Position numbers and translations under genes: made by a program
The notes under the pieces: generated by a model
The model's input: the letters and a program-made list of their open reading frames with translations, nothing else
Databases searched by the model: none
What the model was told of the DNA's origin: nothing
DNA from: Cliona cf. orientalis
Lineage: Eukaryota; Porifera; Demospongiae; Clionaida; Clionaidae
Assembly: GCA_963930775.1 (NCBI GenBank)
Contig: OZ005696.1
Coordinates: 5,704,001 to 5,768,000 of the forward strand
DNA length: 64,000 nt
Reading direction: 5' to 3'
Shown here: positions 52,794 through 64,000 of the stretch, one piece after another
Layout: each line of letters opens with the position of its first letter
Numbering within the stretch: position 1 is the stretch's first letter

Positions 52794-55700
52794 TCATGAA
52801 CTACATGCCGACCTGACTCCTGCTGCAAGGTCATCAAGGTTACAGTCCTCCAGTAGTTCAATGAGTTTGCACCATGAGCAAGGTCTAACTCCATTCCCAA
52901 TGAGCCAGTGTTGGAACATGTCCCTACAGCATGCCTTAGGGTCATTGGGGTGGGTGGCCTTGATCAGTCTCAGCTTTGAGCCACTGCTGTCGAACTCTAA
53001 CAGGTCCCCGAGACTCTGCCACAGAGGGGCCACTGATTCAATGACCTTGATCTTCTGTCCTTCAACTGTTCTCAGCACCGACAGCTTTCCAAGGGTTGGA
53101 GTAGCATCTGTGTGTATTAGGGAGAATGGAAGGGAGGAATATGAGAGAATAATATTATTTCCAAGCTAACTGAATCATACACAGTAGATCTACATGTAAA
53201 TACCCAGGGTTAATTTCATAATATTTTGATCAAGAGGGGGCAAATACAAATCTTAGGGGGAGCACACCCCCCCACCCCCCCGTAAACCCTGCATACCCAT
53301 GATATTATACTTACCCATTGCAAGGCGTATTGATGGTGAAGGTGCAGTACTCTGAGAGGTGCTTTGAGTGGAATCTGGAGAGAAATGACAATTCAAGTTA
53401 ATCACAATTTAGCAGCTTCACTTAGATAACTGGGCATTAGAGAGAATCATCCAGGACTCACCGCACAGTTTCACAGCCTTATCTCTAACTTCCAGCTTAC
53501 TATTAGCAGTTTTGAGCATTGAACAGTAGTACAGCACTACAAAACTGGGAATATCTCTAAAGTGCTCCAAAACAGGCACCCTTTCTCGGAGAGCTGCACA
53601 GTTTCTTGGTTCTAGTTAGAGGTGACTCTGTGCATTTCTATGCAGCACCTACTTTATGGATATTACCGTATACTGTATTACACAATACTACATGTCCATT
53701 GAATTAGCTACTATAACGCTAGTTGTCAAAGTTTATCCATACACTACTGCATCGATGTCCTTCCATGAACAGTGAAACAAGTAATATTATTCTTCATGCT
53801 GACTAAGGTCACTGTCACCAACTAGTACTGGTGAATGATCACGCTTGTGCTCTTGGAAAACTTTGAGAAACATTCTAGTAATAGCTACTTTGCAGCTCTT
53901 AGGTACTGCCCTAACTTAGGCACCAGCTTACCATTTTTTGGTTATGCTTCTATAGCTTAGTGTCACAAATAATTATTAAAACACATTTCCTTTTTCTGCT
54001 TAGTGTGTAACTTCCCACACAAACAATAAAATTATGCACATAGACTGAGAACAGACCAGTGGAAAGGTAAACGTTCCCGTTCAAGATAGATCAGCATGAA
54101 TCCTGCTCATGGTTAACAATCTGAGGATATAATGAATGCACAGGAGTACAGAACCCTCACCGCTACATGCATGCATATAATATAGCTGGAGATGTATCGC
54201 ATGGCTCACTGTGTATACTATTAAATGGCAGGAGTATTGAACTACATACCCTGCACCTGAACAGGGTTGTGGTACTACTAAACTAGTACATACCCTGCAC
54301 CTAAACAGGGTTCTGGAACTACATGTAGCTATTTTCCTTAGAGTCAGTGATCTAAGAGTTGGCGGAAGGCACCTGGCTCTGCCACTATATATACTGAAAC
54401 CCTCTGTGACATACTTCAACTGAATTATGCACTTGAGAGCCACTGCCTGTTTACACTGTCACTGGATTGACAACTGACCAGCAGAGCACAGAATGACAAT
54501 CAGTCATGTAGTTGAGGTAGGTGCCATGTAAACACAGACTGGCAAGTTGCAACAGCTGCACACTACTAAACCACTGGGCAGGACTTAACATGACCACTCT
54601 TCCTTTATGCTACGTATACCTAAAATGCGTACTTTCTCTATGACGACCCTTACCATTTAGCAAAGGAGGGTTGCAACGGACGGACGGACGGACAGACGGA
54701 CAAAAGTCGCCAAACAACTGCAGTAACCCTCCGCCTACGCTTTGCGGCGAGGGTTAATGAGGGATCTGTATCCACATGCAGAAGCAAGGACACAGGCAAT
54801 GGTGGTCAACGTACGAGCATGGTTTAATCGCATTTATGCATAGAATTGAAGCTTAGTGTTGATAAAAAGGCAATAATAATTAATATAATATTAATATAAA
54901 GATCGATTAAATAAATACCTATACATACTAGCCACAAACGTGGTGAGCCTACAACAGCGACAATCGAGGTGGTTCCAATAGCGGATGGCAAAAGCAAGTT
55001 CAAGATATATTATGCTAACAGCAAGAGTAAGACTACTAACTGATAAAAAAGTCAGCTATGCGTGCACACACTGGTGTTGAATGTACACAGGGGCAATGAC
55101 ATCAGGCCTACATACATGTATAGCGGACCTGAGGGTCTCCCACAGGAGAAATTTACCTTTCCACTTGCCTGTATACACATACAGCATACATACATGCCAT
55201 TAAAATGTATATATATAGCATAGTAATGCTATTACTTTTAGTATCCCTTCCTAGCCAGATCCGGTGCTGCTCAGTGAAATCGCTACATACTGATGCAGGA
55301 TGAAGGGTACACGTCAAAAGCCCACTACTTGAAATAGTAGCAGGGTGTAGGTCACTAGGGAGATGCTTTGAGCAAGGAAAAGCTACTGCTGGGATTGAAT
55401 TGTTGTAGTTCAGTTTGTGTGAAGTCTTCTGTATCATAGAAAGAATCGTCTCACGAATACTTGGACAAAGCTTTTCACGAATCTGTTCAGCTTTAGCGAT
55501 GTCCATATCGTCAGGAAAGTCGATGCTCACATGAAAGAATGTGGTGAATGAATCAGTTATTGTAATAGCTCCAGGATCATCTCCTGGAAGCCTAAACTGG
55601 ACTTGGTTGCGTGAAACTTGGACTGGGCGATTATTTTCTGTCATAAGCTCCCACTTGGCTTCAGTGATGAGAGAAGCAAGGAGGCAACAGTAGACTCCAA

Positions 55701-57314
55701 GCTTAGGACCATTTGGACCAAAGTAGAAGTGAAGTGTTGCAGTGATTGATGAGGTATCGGAGTGAGGTAAGGGACGGGGCACATGTACGCGGAGAAGACA
55801 GGGGACGATGAATTTTCCTTCACTAACTTCAGCAATTACACGCTGGTACTTCAAAACCATGACTAGCTGCTGTTGCATGAATAAACCTGGCACGTAATGG
55901 GAGTTAAACTGCGAAAGAAGGTCAAGTGTAACGAACCCATATGCTTTGAATTCCTGAAACTCCTTGATATCCATAGAAACAGATAGCTCATGCACTGGTT
56001 TGGATTGCATAGAGAGACTGAACTCAACAAGCTCAGTGATCTTGTCAAGGATGGTCTGGGCATCAATGAAAACCACTTCTGGAAGGACCTCTTCATAATG
56101 GAAAATGAGCTTGAGACCATGGAGGTACTTCAGGGCTGCTTCAAACGAGTCCTTTGTGAAATGATAAGCAGCTGCTTCTCTAAAGCATTCATCTTTGCTC
56201 AGAATTGCTTTGTGCTGATACTTTGCCAGTCGTAAAAAGGCATTTTCCAAGGCAAAGTACTGAAGGGGAATCCTTTGTTGTGGTAGCTTATGTAATTCCT
56301 TTATCATCTTCTGCCGCACATACCCTATCATCTTGCGATCGATATCTTCTGGTGTTTTGACATTTACACCAAACAGAAGCTCTTCATTGGAATGCTTATA
56401 GTACAGAACACTTTGCTTCAAATCAGGAGGAATGATTTCTTGAAGTTTTCGATTCTTTTCTTCTCTGCTTTCATCCAGACATTGCTCCTCACAATCTTTG
56501 TGAGTTCCGATGAACACAAGCTTCGGGCATGTGTCTCGACTACAAGTTGACTGAAGGACCCTCATGCAATGACGGAAGGTCTGAAGATGTGTATAAGGAG
56601 ATGGGAATGGCTCTCCTACCGGCTTGCCATTGCTGTAATAGTCTACCATGGGGTAGCTATCCAGCCTTTCATTCAATTTCACTGTGAGTACACCAAATGT
56701 TGTATTCTTCACAAAGAGGGGTAGCACTTCGTGGAACATTGGTTGTCCCCCTGAGTCCTTCATGTCAATTAGATCTTTGTCAATGAGATCTTCCGATCGC
56801 TTTGGCACCAACTGCATTCGACGAAGCAGTTCTCTCTCGAAACCACTGGGATGGGACTGAGGTGACTCCTGCTTCTTTTCTGGGATGAAATCTGGATCTT
56901 CCTGATTGGTAATGTGTGATTCAACCTCCTCCTTAGACGATACTTGAGTACTAGCTGGAGCACTTTTTGGTATTTCTTCATGTTGCCTGGGATGAATTGT
57001 AGGGAGAGAAGTCGTTGGTTGCTGTGATTGTATCAACTTCACTGTTGTGCTGAGCATATCAGAATACTGGTCATCTTGGATTCGAATGAAATAAATTCCC
57101 TCCACCCCTATCTTGCATTGAGCTATAGTTCTCACTGTTCGTTTAGCGCATGGCGTGCTCTGTCTTACAGATGGAGGGTCTTCCCGAAGGAAAGCATGAA
57201 GAGTGTGGGTCTTTCCTGACCCACCAGGACCCAGGAAAAAGACACTACCATTTCGAATCATTAGCGTTCCTCCCTTCATGGCAATGTCAAAGTTGTGCTG
57301 TGTTTTTTCAGCCA
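52794..57314 (-). CDS. ROC-COR GTPase with C-terminal death domain (5' end missing)
   Basis: Four exons: 57314-55236, 53611-53462, 53374-53315, 53107-52794, phases consistent, at least 867 residues. The large exon begins just after a TTTTGCAG acceptor with one base owed by an unseen upstream exon, so the N terminus is incomplete or the upstream exon supplies only the start A. P-loop GPGGSGKT near residue 29-36; switch II-type DSGGQPMF near 190; GTHKD near 269. These mark a ROC (Ras-of-complex) domain, with a charged insert at about 95-165. A COR region follows (YFALENAFLRLA; LPEVVFIDAQTILDKI). The last exon encodes a death domain (SVAPLWQSLGDLLEF ... PCSWCKLIELLEDC) and the stop. By family such ROCO-death-domain proteins act in stress or death signalling. 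The paralogous pseudogene lies 1.3 kb downstream. Confidence 0.85.
54655..54760 (-). repeat. Palindrome repeat with GGAC microsatellite
   Basis: GGAC units (54678-54705), then AAACAACTGCAGTAACCCTC and CGAGGGTT at 54749-54757. Read on the minus strand this is AACCCTCG, a palindrome remnant, TACTGCAGTTGTTT and GTCC-type repeats, the same order as 37455-37525. It lies in the intron between the COR exon and the death-domain exons. Confidence 0.6.
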
Positions 57315-57379
57315 CTGCAAAACATAGAGATTCATGAGATAGTGTATGGATATGCAGATATTTAGCTACAACAAATAAG

Positions 57380-57865
57380 TATGATTATTGTCACAATTAT
57401 GGGATGCATGAGCTATAATAACAGTACATGCTCAGAGAAAATCTAAACAGCATCATCTCCCTAGCTGCCTATCAAGACTTCCCGTTAATCCAGTGCACAC
57501 GCGCAGATGAAAGCAACACAAACTTTGAACCAGGTCCTATTATTACGTAGGCCATGCCCCTCACCGCAGGCCAATAAGAAGTTTGCAATGGCGACATTCT
57601 CACTCTGCTCGAACGTTGAATCTACCACCAAACTATTAACAGGCATGACGCAGAATACACCTTGCCTCTGGCTTTGTTCGAGGCTCATTGGCCTGCTGAG
57701 CAGGCCTCTTAAACTGTGCAGCGATTCGTGCCGTTCATTCAAAACTACATCCCAATGGCTACCCTCATTTGACATGTGCACATAGCACTACATTTATGAG
57801 CCTTCTGAAGTTGTGGTAGAGTGCAACTATTGTGCCCTTAAGGACGACAGGGACTGCTATAAGAA
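57380..57865. repeat. Segmental duplication, copy 1 (5' flank of the ROC-COR gene)
   Basis: Aligns by eye with 58775-59265 over almost 480 bp in direct orientation: AGATGAAAGCA, AACTTTGAACC, GAATCTACCACCA, the palindrome GGCCTGCTGAGCAGGCC, and GAGCCTTCTGAA/GAGTCTTCTGAA occur in the same order. It may contain the promoter or first exon of the ROC-COR gene; no first exon could be fixed. Confidence 0.65.
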
Positions 57866-57905
57866 AGATGATAAAAATTCTTCATCCACAGTATAATTAT
57901 AGTAT

Positions 57906-58241
57906 ACCGTATTTATTTGAATACTAGCCGTGGCTACTATTAATTTCAGCCCTGCTGGAATGCAGCTGCTAATCAAGGGAGGTTATTATTAATTTTGGAG
58001 CGATACCTCTTGGTGACATTGACATAATAGGCCCGTTTTATTAACTGATTTTCGAGAAATAAGCAGTAGAATCTGGTCAGGCAGCAGCAGGGACGTTTCT
58101 GCTACATTTTTGCATCAGACTAATGATCGTGAGTGGCTTGCAATCATGGCCTCACCCATTTAATTGTGTTCGCACATGCATGCGGCTACTATTCGAGGAC
58201 AACTACTAATCTGGGTGCAGCTTCTATTCGAATAAATACAG
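57906..58241 (+). mobile_element. TA-flanked MITE with CCGTATTTATT ends, copy 2
   Basis: The left end CCGTATTTATTTGAATACTA and the reverse complement of the right end CTGTATTTATTCGAATAGAA are inverted, with TA on both sides (57904-57905, 58242-58243). It matches 22251-22614 in opposite orientation, including blocks around GCCCGTTTTATTAACTG/GATTTTCGA and CCCATTTAATTGTGTTCGCA. It is inserted between the two copies of the flanking duplication. Confidence 0.75.
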
Positions 58242-58309
58242 TAACAATTTTTATAAACTTCAATGATGATAATTATCATAGATATTCTAAAATTAATTTT
58301 GGTTGCTTA

Positions 58310-58725
58310 TTATCGTATTCGCTCAATCAGATGCCGCGGCTACTATTTATTTCATCACCCAAGTTTGTGCGGTGTTTACTTGAGAGCAGCAACTATTCTA
58401 GAGCGATGTCTATTAATACCAGTAGCTGCCAGAGAGGCAATCCTTAGAGAAACGGTTGATTGATACCACTCATCTAGGAGATTCTGGGCCCTTTGCTGGT
58501 GGAACTTGTTCTAGAAGACTGCTAAGTACTTATCGTGTACCTGCCATCGAGAACAAGTCGTGAGGCATGTCCACGTCCTGTGTGCTTCTCGAATAGTAGG
58601 TGTGGCGCGGCTACTATTCGAGAGCGGCGACTCTTTCGTTCAGCACTTCCCGAGGTGTGGCGACTATTTGAGAGTGGTGACTAATCAAGAGCGGCGTCTG
58701 ATCGAGTGAATTCGGTACTTGGTAT
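58310..58725. repeat. Diverged relatives of the CGGCTACTATT MITE
   Basis: Repeated CGGCTACTATT, GCGACTATTTGAGAG and GAGAGCGGCGACT motifs resemble the subterminal units of 57906-58241, without intact ends. Probably a decayed or rearranged copy. Confidence 0.45.
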
Positions 58726-58774
58726 AATAACGCTTCAGCTAGATACATCAAATTCCTTTTCTTGTACCAATTAT

Positions 58775-59265
58775 TATTCAGCATAAACAAGTATGTTTGA
58801 TGTCACAATCATGGAATAATGTGACTGAACACTACTAACAGCATGCTCATCTATAATCGAGTGCCAGTGTGCATGTGCAGATGAAAGCAGCACCGAACTT
58901 TGAACCTATGGTGTAGACCACCCCCCTCACTGCAGCCCAAGAGCAGCTGCTCAAACTCATCGTGTAATGGCGATGTTGTCATTCCACTTGAACGTCGAAT
59001 CTACCACCAGACCATGACAAAGAGCAGATATCGTCTCTCGCTTTGCTTGAGGCTCAGTGGCCTGCTGAGCAGGCCAATCGAAACGCGTGGCGCTTGCGCC
59101 GCTCACTCTAGCTCGAGATCGAGAATGCATCTCTACGGCCCCTAGGCCCTGGCAACCTCGTTTGTGTACACGGCACAACAATTCTGACCCATCGCGAGTC
59201 TTCTGAACTTGTAGGAGAGCGCATCTTTTATGCCCTCCAGGTTGTATAGGACATTGACTATAATA
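58775..59265. repeat. Segmental duplication, copy 2
   Basis: Second member of the direct duplication described for 57380-57865, about 1.4 kb away. Small indels break every open frame in a different place from copy 1, which argues against a conserved protein. Confidence 0.65.
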
Positions 59266-60110
59266 TAAGAAAATTGTCACTCTGAACAATATTTTTCGTT
59301 TAATAATTAGCATGAAAATTATTGCCGGATCAAAATTTTACCAAGCCCACCTAGCTACCAAAAAAAATTGGTGGAATAAATTTTCACCAATGAGGTAAAG
59401 GTCGTCATAATATCATCTATGCAATCTTTAACACAGGATAAAAGACTTAGCGTGATAAAGTTTTCGCCAATGAGAGCAGGTGCCGAAATTGACAAAAATT
59501 TCTACGTATAAAGTATATTATAGCTATTTGAGCCTGCTAATTTTTTGTAGGCAATAAGGGGCATTGATCTGCTTATCACCCAAGATTTGCTGTCGTAGTT
59601 GGGGACCATTCACGTTAACTTACCATAGAGTCTGACTGCAAGAAACTATGGACTTAAAATTTAATTTCAGAGGCGATTAAACGTCAATACTAAGTTGGCC
59701 ACATCCCACATCTACGATCATCGATGTGCAGAGTTTGCGCACACATGGAGAAAAACCTGTCTACTAGGAAACAGCAACCAGGAAAAAGGAATTGAGCTGC
59801 TTGATACAGATAAGCCGCTCATTGCGCCTTTTTGTTAGTAGTAAAACGAGAGAGAAAGATTTTAATATTATGTGCTTAATTCCTAGAAACCTGTGCCTAT
59901 GGTATTTCTTCTATAAATTTGGCACCTCTAATTATTCAACACCCATTTGCGAATTATGGAAAATAGTCTCCAATTTTAAGCATACATGTGCATGGTAGAT
60001 TCTCAACAGGGAGATCGAAAATCCCGCTGTAAAGGCTTTGTATTGGTCTCCCTCCCCAGACGTTTGGGTTGCCATGCTCGCAATCCCATGATTAACTTTA
60101 GGTTCTGCTG
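59266..60110. other. Intergenic stretch, nothing recognised
   Basis: AT-rich, with short repeats of TTTTCACCAATGAG/TTTTCGCCAATGAG near 59380 and 59460. No gene or element ends were identified. Confidence 0.4.
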
Positions 60111-60535
60111 TATACTCTGGTTAATAAGCGCATGCATTTATAGTGGTAAACGGAACGACAGTATGCACTTAATAAAGGTTATGCGTGTATATGGCACATA
60201 ACCACGCCCACAAACGTTTGGGCACATGACGGATGCGAGGCCCACTAGCGCTAGTATAGTACTAGCGCTCGATCGATCATGGAGCGCTTTAGTGTTTACA
60301 GCTGCCCCTCACAAGATGATGAGTGCTGGCGATTTGTCTGAAACTTGATCTTATTGCATGATAGTGTTATTCGTGGCCATCATTTCTCCAAAGATAGCTA
60401 TCTGGACTCCACATACTTTCCAGCCGGTCAAGGTCAGGTTCATAGAATGCCACGCCTATTAAGCGCATGCACTTAATAAACAATAGCTTATGATGAGAAG
60501 AGAGCATGCGCTTAATAATCTGAGTTTACGGTATA
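60111..60535 (-). mobile_element. Inverted-repeat element, copy 2 of the 11076-11500 family
   Basis: Ends TATACTCTGGTTAATAAGCG and, on the other strand, TATACCGTAAACTCAGATTA. The interior matches 11076-11500 in reverse, including the GCGCATGC-rich subterminal repeats, AACCACGCCCACAAACGTTT, and CAGGTTCATAGAATGCCACG. It carries no intact open frame. Confidence 0.75.
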
Positions 60536-61740
60536 ATAATTATGAAACACTGGCCATTCATTGAGAAGATTTATCTTAACATTTATGATGGATAATAATC
60601 CCAAGTGTACTTGCTTGATGGGATAAAACACTTAATATTTAAATTATCCTTTTAAACTAGTCACGAACTTTAACTATGCTTATATCCTATTACTATTACT
60701 ATGTTGTTGCTAAGTAGTATATACACCATAATGCACTTCCTAGAGACAAGCAGTGCAATATGAACATCCTCAGGTAAGCCACAAAGTGCAATATTAAATA
60801 CTGCAGGCCTTGAATAATAAACCGTTGGTAGTAACAAAAGTAAAAAAAAATATCAACAGAGTGTTATTCATTGTCTCGTGAGACCAATGGAGCATATGGC
60901 AAGAAGGGTAGAGGAAGATCCCGATTCGAAGCAATAGGAGGAGTCATCAATCGATCATAAGTCAACACAGTAGCCACCATACATGCATACCTAGGTAAGC
61001 TTACTGCATAAGCTTGTTTATAGGATAGTCAAAAGCTCAAACTTCATTCCTTGGGTTCTGAGCTTAACAATGGCATAGTTCATCGTGAGTTGGATGGCCG
61101 TAGCCAGCTAGCTGGGTTTGACCACACTCCTCAGTCACGAGACCCTCAAAAGTTTGATTGACATTCTATAGCAGCTGTGTGTGTCCATTTCAAGTAAGAC
61201 GAACTTGTCCTTTCCTTCTTATTCTATGCGTATCTATGATAGCTATGCCCACGGGATATAAACTAGTTATATCATGCACTCGCAGGATGCATGGCTCTCA
61301 ACACTTGGACATAAGTGCCCTCGGGCTTCTGAATCAGTGAATAAATGCCATAGCGTAAGCCGCCATTTATCGGCATGCAAATTTTCCCGATTTGTAACTC
61401 CCGCCAGGAATGACGTATGAACTTGGTTCTTGCACTGAAAGGAAGCTCTTGACATAGGCTTTCATTAACTAGAATCCAGTGAGGTAGGCCCTATTAATCA
61501 ATGAGCTATAAGCGCTAATGTGCAGACATGAAAATACCATTTATCAGCAACCGGTACGTATTATCGGCACACCTATTCTTTTCCATAATGGCGAATGCGC
61601 CATTTATTGGGACCTTGGCCTTCTCGAGCCTTTTACTGCTGCCTTACTTGCCAGAAAATTATAGAAAAAATACCCCCAGATACTTCAGAATGTCCTCTCA
61701 CTATATCCATGGACACTTTATTATCTGGTAGATGGACTGG
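60536..61740. other. Intergenic stretch upstream of the transposase
   Basis: No coding pattern recognised. If the transposase is part of a complete element, its left terminal repeat should lie here or within 61741-62332, but I could not find it because the right end is outside the window. Confidence 0.35.
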
Positions 61741-62332
61741 AAATGCGCGCGCCGCGTTAACGTTAACGTATGGGCGTGACGTCATTTCCGCGGATACCAT
61801 CCTCGTTACGGTTTTGACGCTAGTAACTGTGGCGGTGTGAAGCTAGTAACCACATCACTAGCGTCTGCAGCATCAGACTCTTCGACCTCATTAGCGGCTC
61901 TTCAAGTGCGGTTTGGAATCCTTTGTGGGCTGAGATAGTGCGTAGGTAAGAGTATGTTAATATGAGGCCACAGTATTAATACTAATATCAAGTTAGTGAG
62001 GTAACAGTAGGACTTGGACACTTTGTGTAACGTCTCTGCAAAGGCAGAACCATTCCATAGACTCTAGCTAATAATTTAGTGTAGTGCACATTGGTCTGCA
62101 CTGGGAGATTATATTTTTTTGTAATGCTTGCCCCTCTTTCAAGTATGCCGTGAAAAAGTTCCCTAAGGCAAATGGTCTTACTTTGTGTAACCAAATCATG
62201 GAAGCTATAGATTCTAAAGTTTAGTTGTCAATTATTATAAAAGAAGTAACTAACATCCTATACTGGGAGATATGATTTGCATGATTCTGACACATTCAGT
62301 GACTTCAATATTTGCTGTTTAAATAGGGCATA
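61741..62332 (+). promoter_or_regulatory. G+C-rich candidate promoter of the transposase gene
   Basis: A local CpG-rich island (GCGCGCGCCGCG, 61745-61756) is followed by GTTAACGTTAACG and a perfect CRE-type TGACGTCA at 61777-61784, then CCGCGG. Composition contrasts with the AT-rich flanks. An intron may lie between here and the ATG at 62333. Function is inferred from composition only. Confidence 0.4.
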
Positions 62333-64000
62333 ATGCCAAAGGTTAAAAAGAACAGAAGACATCTGTTTGACAGGAGGAAAAATGACACCAGGAAAAAACC
62401 AGCAAAGAAAGCATACCTCCACCTCCTATCCCATTGAACAATCCCACTACTGATCTACAACAGCCTAATGAGGGAGTACTGCAAAGGAATCACCCCAATT
62501 CGATGCTTTCGTTGCTTTATGACCAAGTTAAGGGGCAGAATATTGACGAGTGGACCACCATCATCTCTGAAAGCTCACTGCAACTTTTCACTGTACTGAA
62601 GGAAGCTAAGTGTCAGCCTAGGATAGAACGTTCTGTGACAATTTGTTCAGATCTCTCATGGCATGTTCATGTGTGTGGTCAGCGACTGAATCCTGCTGAC
62701 TCAGAAGTATTTTCTGACCTATCGCAATGTGTCACTGATATACGCTCCCTGTTGTCTATACTGCAACAAGTTTCATCTGCTCTGATATGTGCCGGAAACC
62801 CTGATCCTAGTTTTATAGATCTTATTGAACGTGAAGGGGGAAGCTTTAGAGGGGAGAATAAGGAGATTGTAGCAACACTTGATGACACATGCAATGTAAC
62901 AGTGAGTGGATGCAGATATGAACGGACGATCAGAACGCGGGAGTGTGACCTCTTATATCGGCCTTGCAGTACTGGTGAAAAGCGAGTGAGATGCCAAGGA
63001 TGCAGTCGTTTCAGGGCACATTTACGAGTAAAAAGAAGCAGGCGTAACAACTCTGATCCCTCATCATCAACAGCAGACAACAACCATACAAGTTACAATT
63101 ATTTGAACAAGGACGAATTGGTGGAGCGATTGAAGAATGTACAGAAGTCTAGGAAGGTGATCAGAAGAAAGTATAAGAGATTGGCAAAGAAAGTGATTAA
63201 AAAGGAAGGAGTAAAGATCAGTGAAGAAGATGAAAGTGATATACAGATGTTGATAGACGAGGTTACACCAGAGATCAGAACGAACTACGGCCAAGATTCT
63301 CCACAGTATGTCCTTTGGCAGGAGCAGAAGAAGTACAACTCACTTCAGAACAAGCGTCAGATGCGTTGGCACCCACTTGTTATTCGGTTTGCACTAAATC
63401 TCTTCTATTCCTCCAGAGTAGCTTATCGAAATGATACAAGCTCTGGCTTTCTGGCTCTACCTTCAGAACGAACACTGAGGGACTACACTCATTGGTGTTC
63501 TGCTCACAGTGGTGTGCAGTTCGAGTATATTGAGCAAGCGAAGAAGGTCATGTCTCAGGAAGGTGTGAGTGAGAATGAGAGACAGTTTACACTACTGTTT
63601 GACGAGATGAAAGTGAAGGGTGGACTAGTGTTCCGAAAAAGCACAGGGCGACTTGTTGGATTCTGTGACCTTGGTCAAGCCAATCACGAGATTGATTGTC
63701 TCTTTTCATCTCCTTGTGAAGGCAGTGGTGGTGATCCAACTCCTCAGTTAGCTAAAAACATGCTAGCATTTATGATCAGGCCAATCTTCCGTCCATCGCT
63801 TGCTTTCATGATAGGTGCATTTCCCACTATTCAGTTGACAGGCTACAAGCTTTTTCCGATGGTCTGGAATGTCATTGAATGCCTTGAGCTCAGTGATCTA
63901 CCAGTTGTTGCAGTGACAGCAGATGGTGCTTCTCATAATCGGCATTTTTTTCACCTCTGCTGCTTGAGCGAAGATGGAAAAAATCACCCATTCCGTTCGT
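62333..64000 (+). CDS. P-element/THAP9-like transposase, frameshifted near the start, cut by window end
   Basis: The ATG at 62333 opens a lysine/arginine-rich start (MPKVKKNRRHLF). Near the A6 run at 62393-62398 the good frame changes, and the second frame then stays open from 62386 to the window end (over 530 codons). One missing A would join them, so this is a single-base deletion or a read error; otherwise translation could begin at ATG 62503. A cysteine-rich patch (CDLLYRPC, VRCQGCSRFRAH) and a basic coiled region precede the core. The core has LLFDEMKVKGGLVFRKSTG, RLVGFCDLG and VAVTADGASHNRHFF, which match the RNase H-like catalytic part of the P-element/THAP9 group. The first catalytic Asp is likely the D in LLFDEM. 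No C2CH THAP finger is seen. Role: DNA cut-and-paste transposition, or a domesticated derivative. Confidence 0.75.

Noticed and set aside
57485..57781. 98-codon minus-strand frame upstream of the ROC-COR exon, considered as its first exon
   Set aside because: The duplicate at 58775-59265 breaks the frame differently, and no donor was found with the one-base phase needed to join 57314.

Overview
The window looks like nuclear DNA of a marine sponge, most likely a demosponge. This is inferred from gene content, not from a search. It is AT-rich, has GT-AG introns and no operons, carries two highly conserved metazoan genes (OPA1 and Groucho/TLE), and between them holds several death-domain genes of the kind expanded in sponges plus a dense load of short palindromic transposable elements.

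Layout. 1-7500: a death-domain exon (minus), a small predicted membrane protein (plus), one uncertain minus-strand gene with an internal stop, and at least four inverted-repeat elements. 7526-13019 (plus): a nine-exon gene whose first exon encodes a hydrophobic leader fused to a canonical 2A ribosome-skipping motif, followed by a death domain, a conserved middle region broken by one in-frame TAG, and about eight ankyrin repeats. 14190-26364 (minus): a complete OPA1-type mitochondrial dynamin in about 22 exons. 26909-47792 (plus): a complete Groucho/TLE co-repressor in 17 exons, with two possible first exons and a 12.5-kb intron. OPA1 and Groucho are head-to-head, with 544 bp between start codons. 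51191-51511 (minus): a death-domain pseudogene. 52794-57314 (minus): a ROC-COR GTPase with a C-terminal death domain, in four visible exons. 57.4-62.3 kb: repeats, including a duplicated segment. 62333-64000 (plus): a P-element/THAP9-like transposase that runs off the window end and carries a probable 1-base deletion in an A-run.

Functional picture. OPA1 (inner mitochondrial membrane fusion) and Groucho (nuclear co-repression) are housekeeping or developmental genes, unrelated apart from a possible shared promoter. The flanking accessory regions carry death-domain receptor/adaptor-like genes (2A-leader + death domain + ankyrin; ROC-COR + death domain), plausibly innate-immune or cell-death signalling. 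The most interesting object is the 2A motif built into the end of a signal-like leader. It predicts that a single mRNA yields a death-domain/ankyrin protein with and without the leader, hence in two compartments.

The exon models for Groucho, the 2A gene and the ROC-COR gene were assembled by hand from splice sites. All three keep phase across every junction: 2367 and 2700 coding bases for the first two, and 2603 plus one upstream base for the third. Exon edges in OPA1 are approximate.
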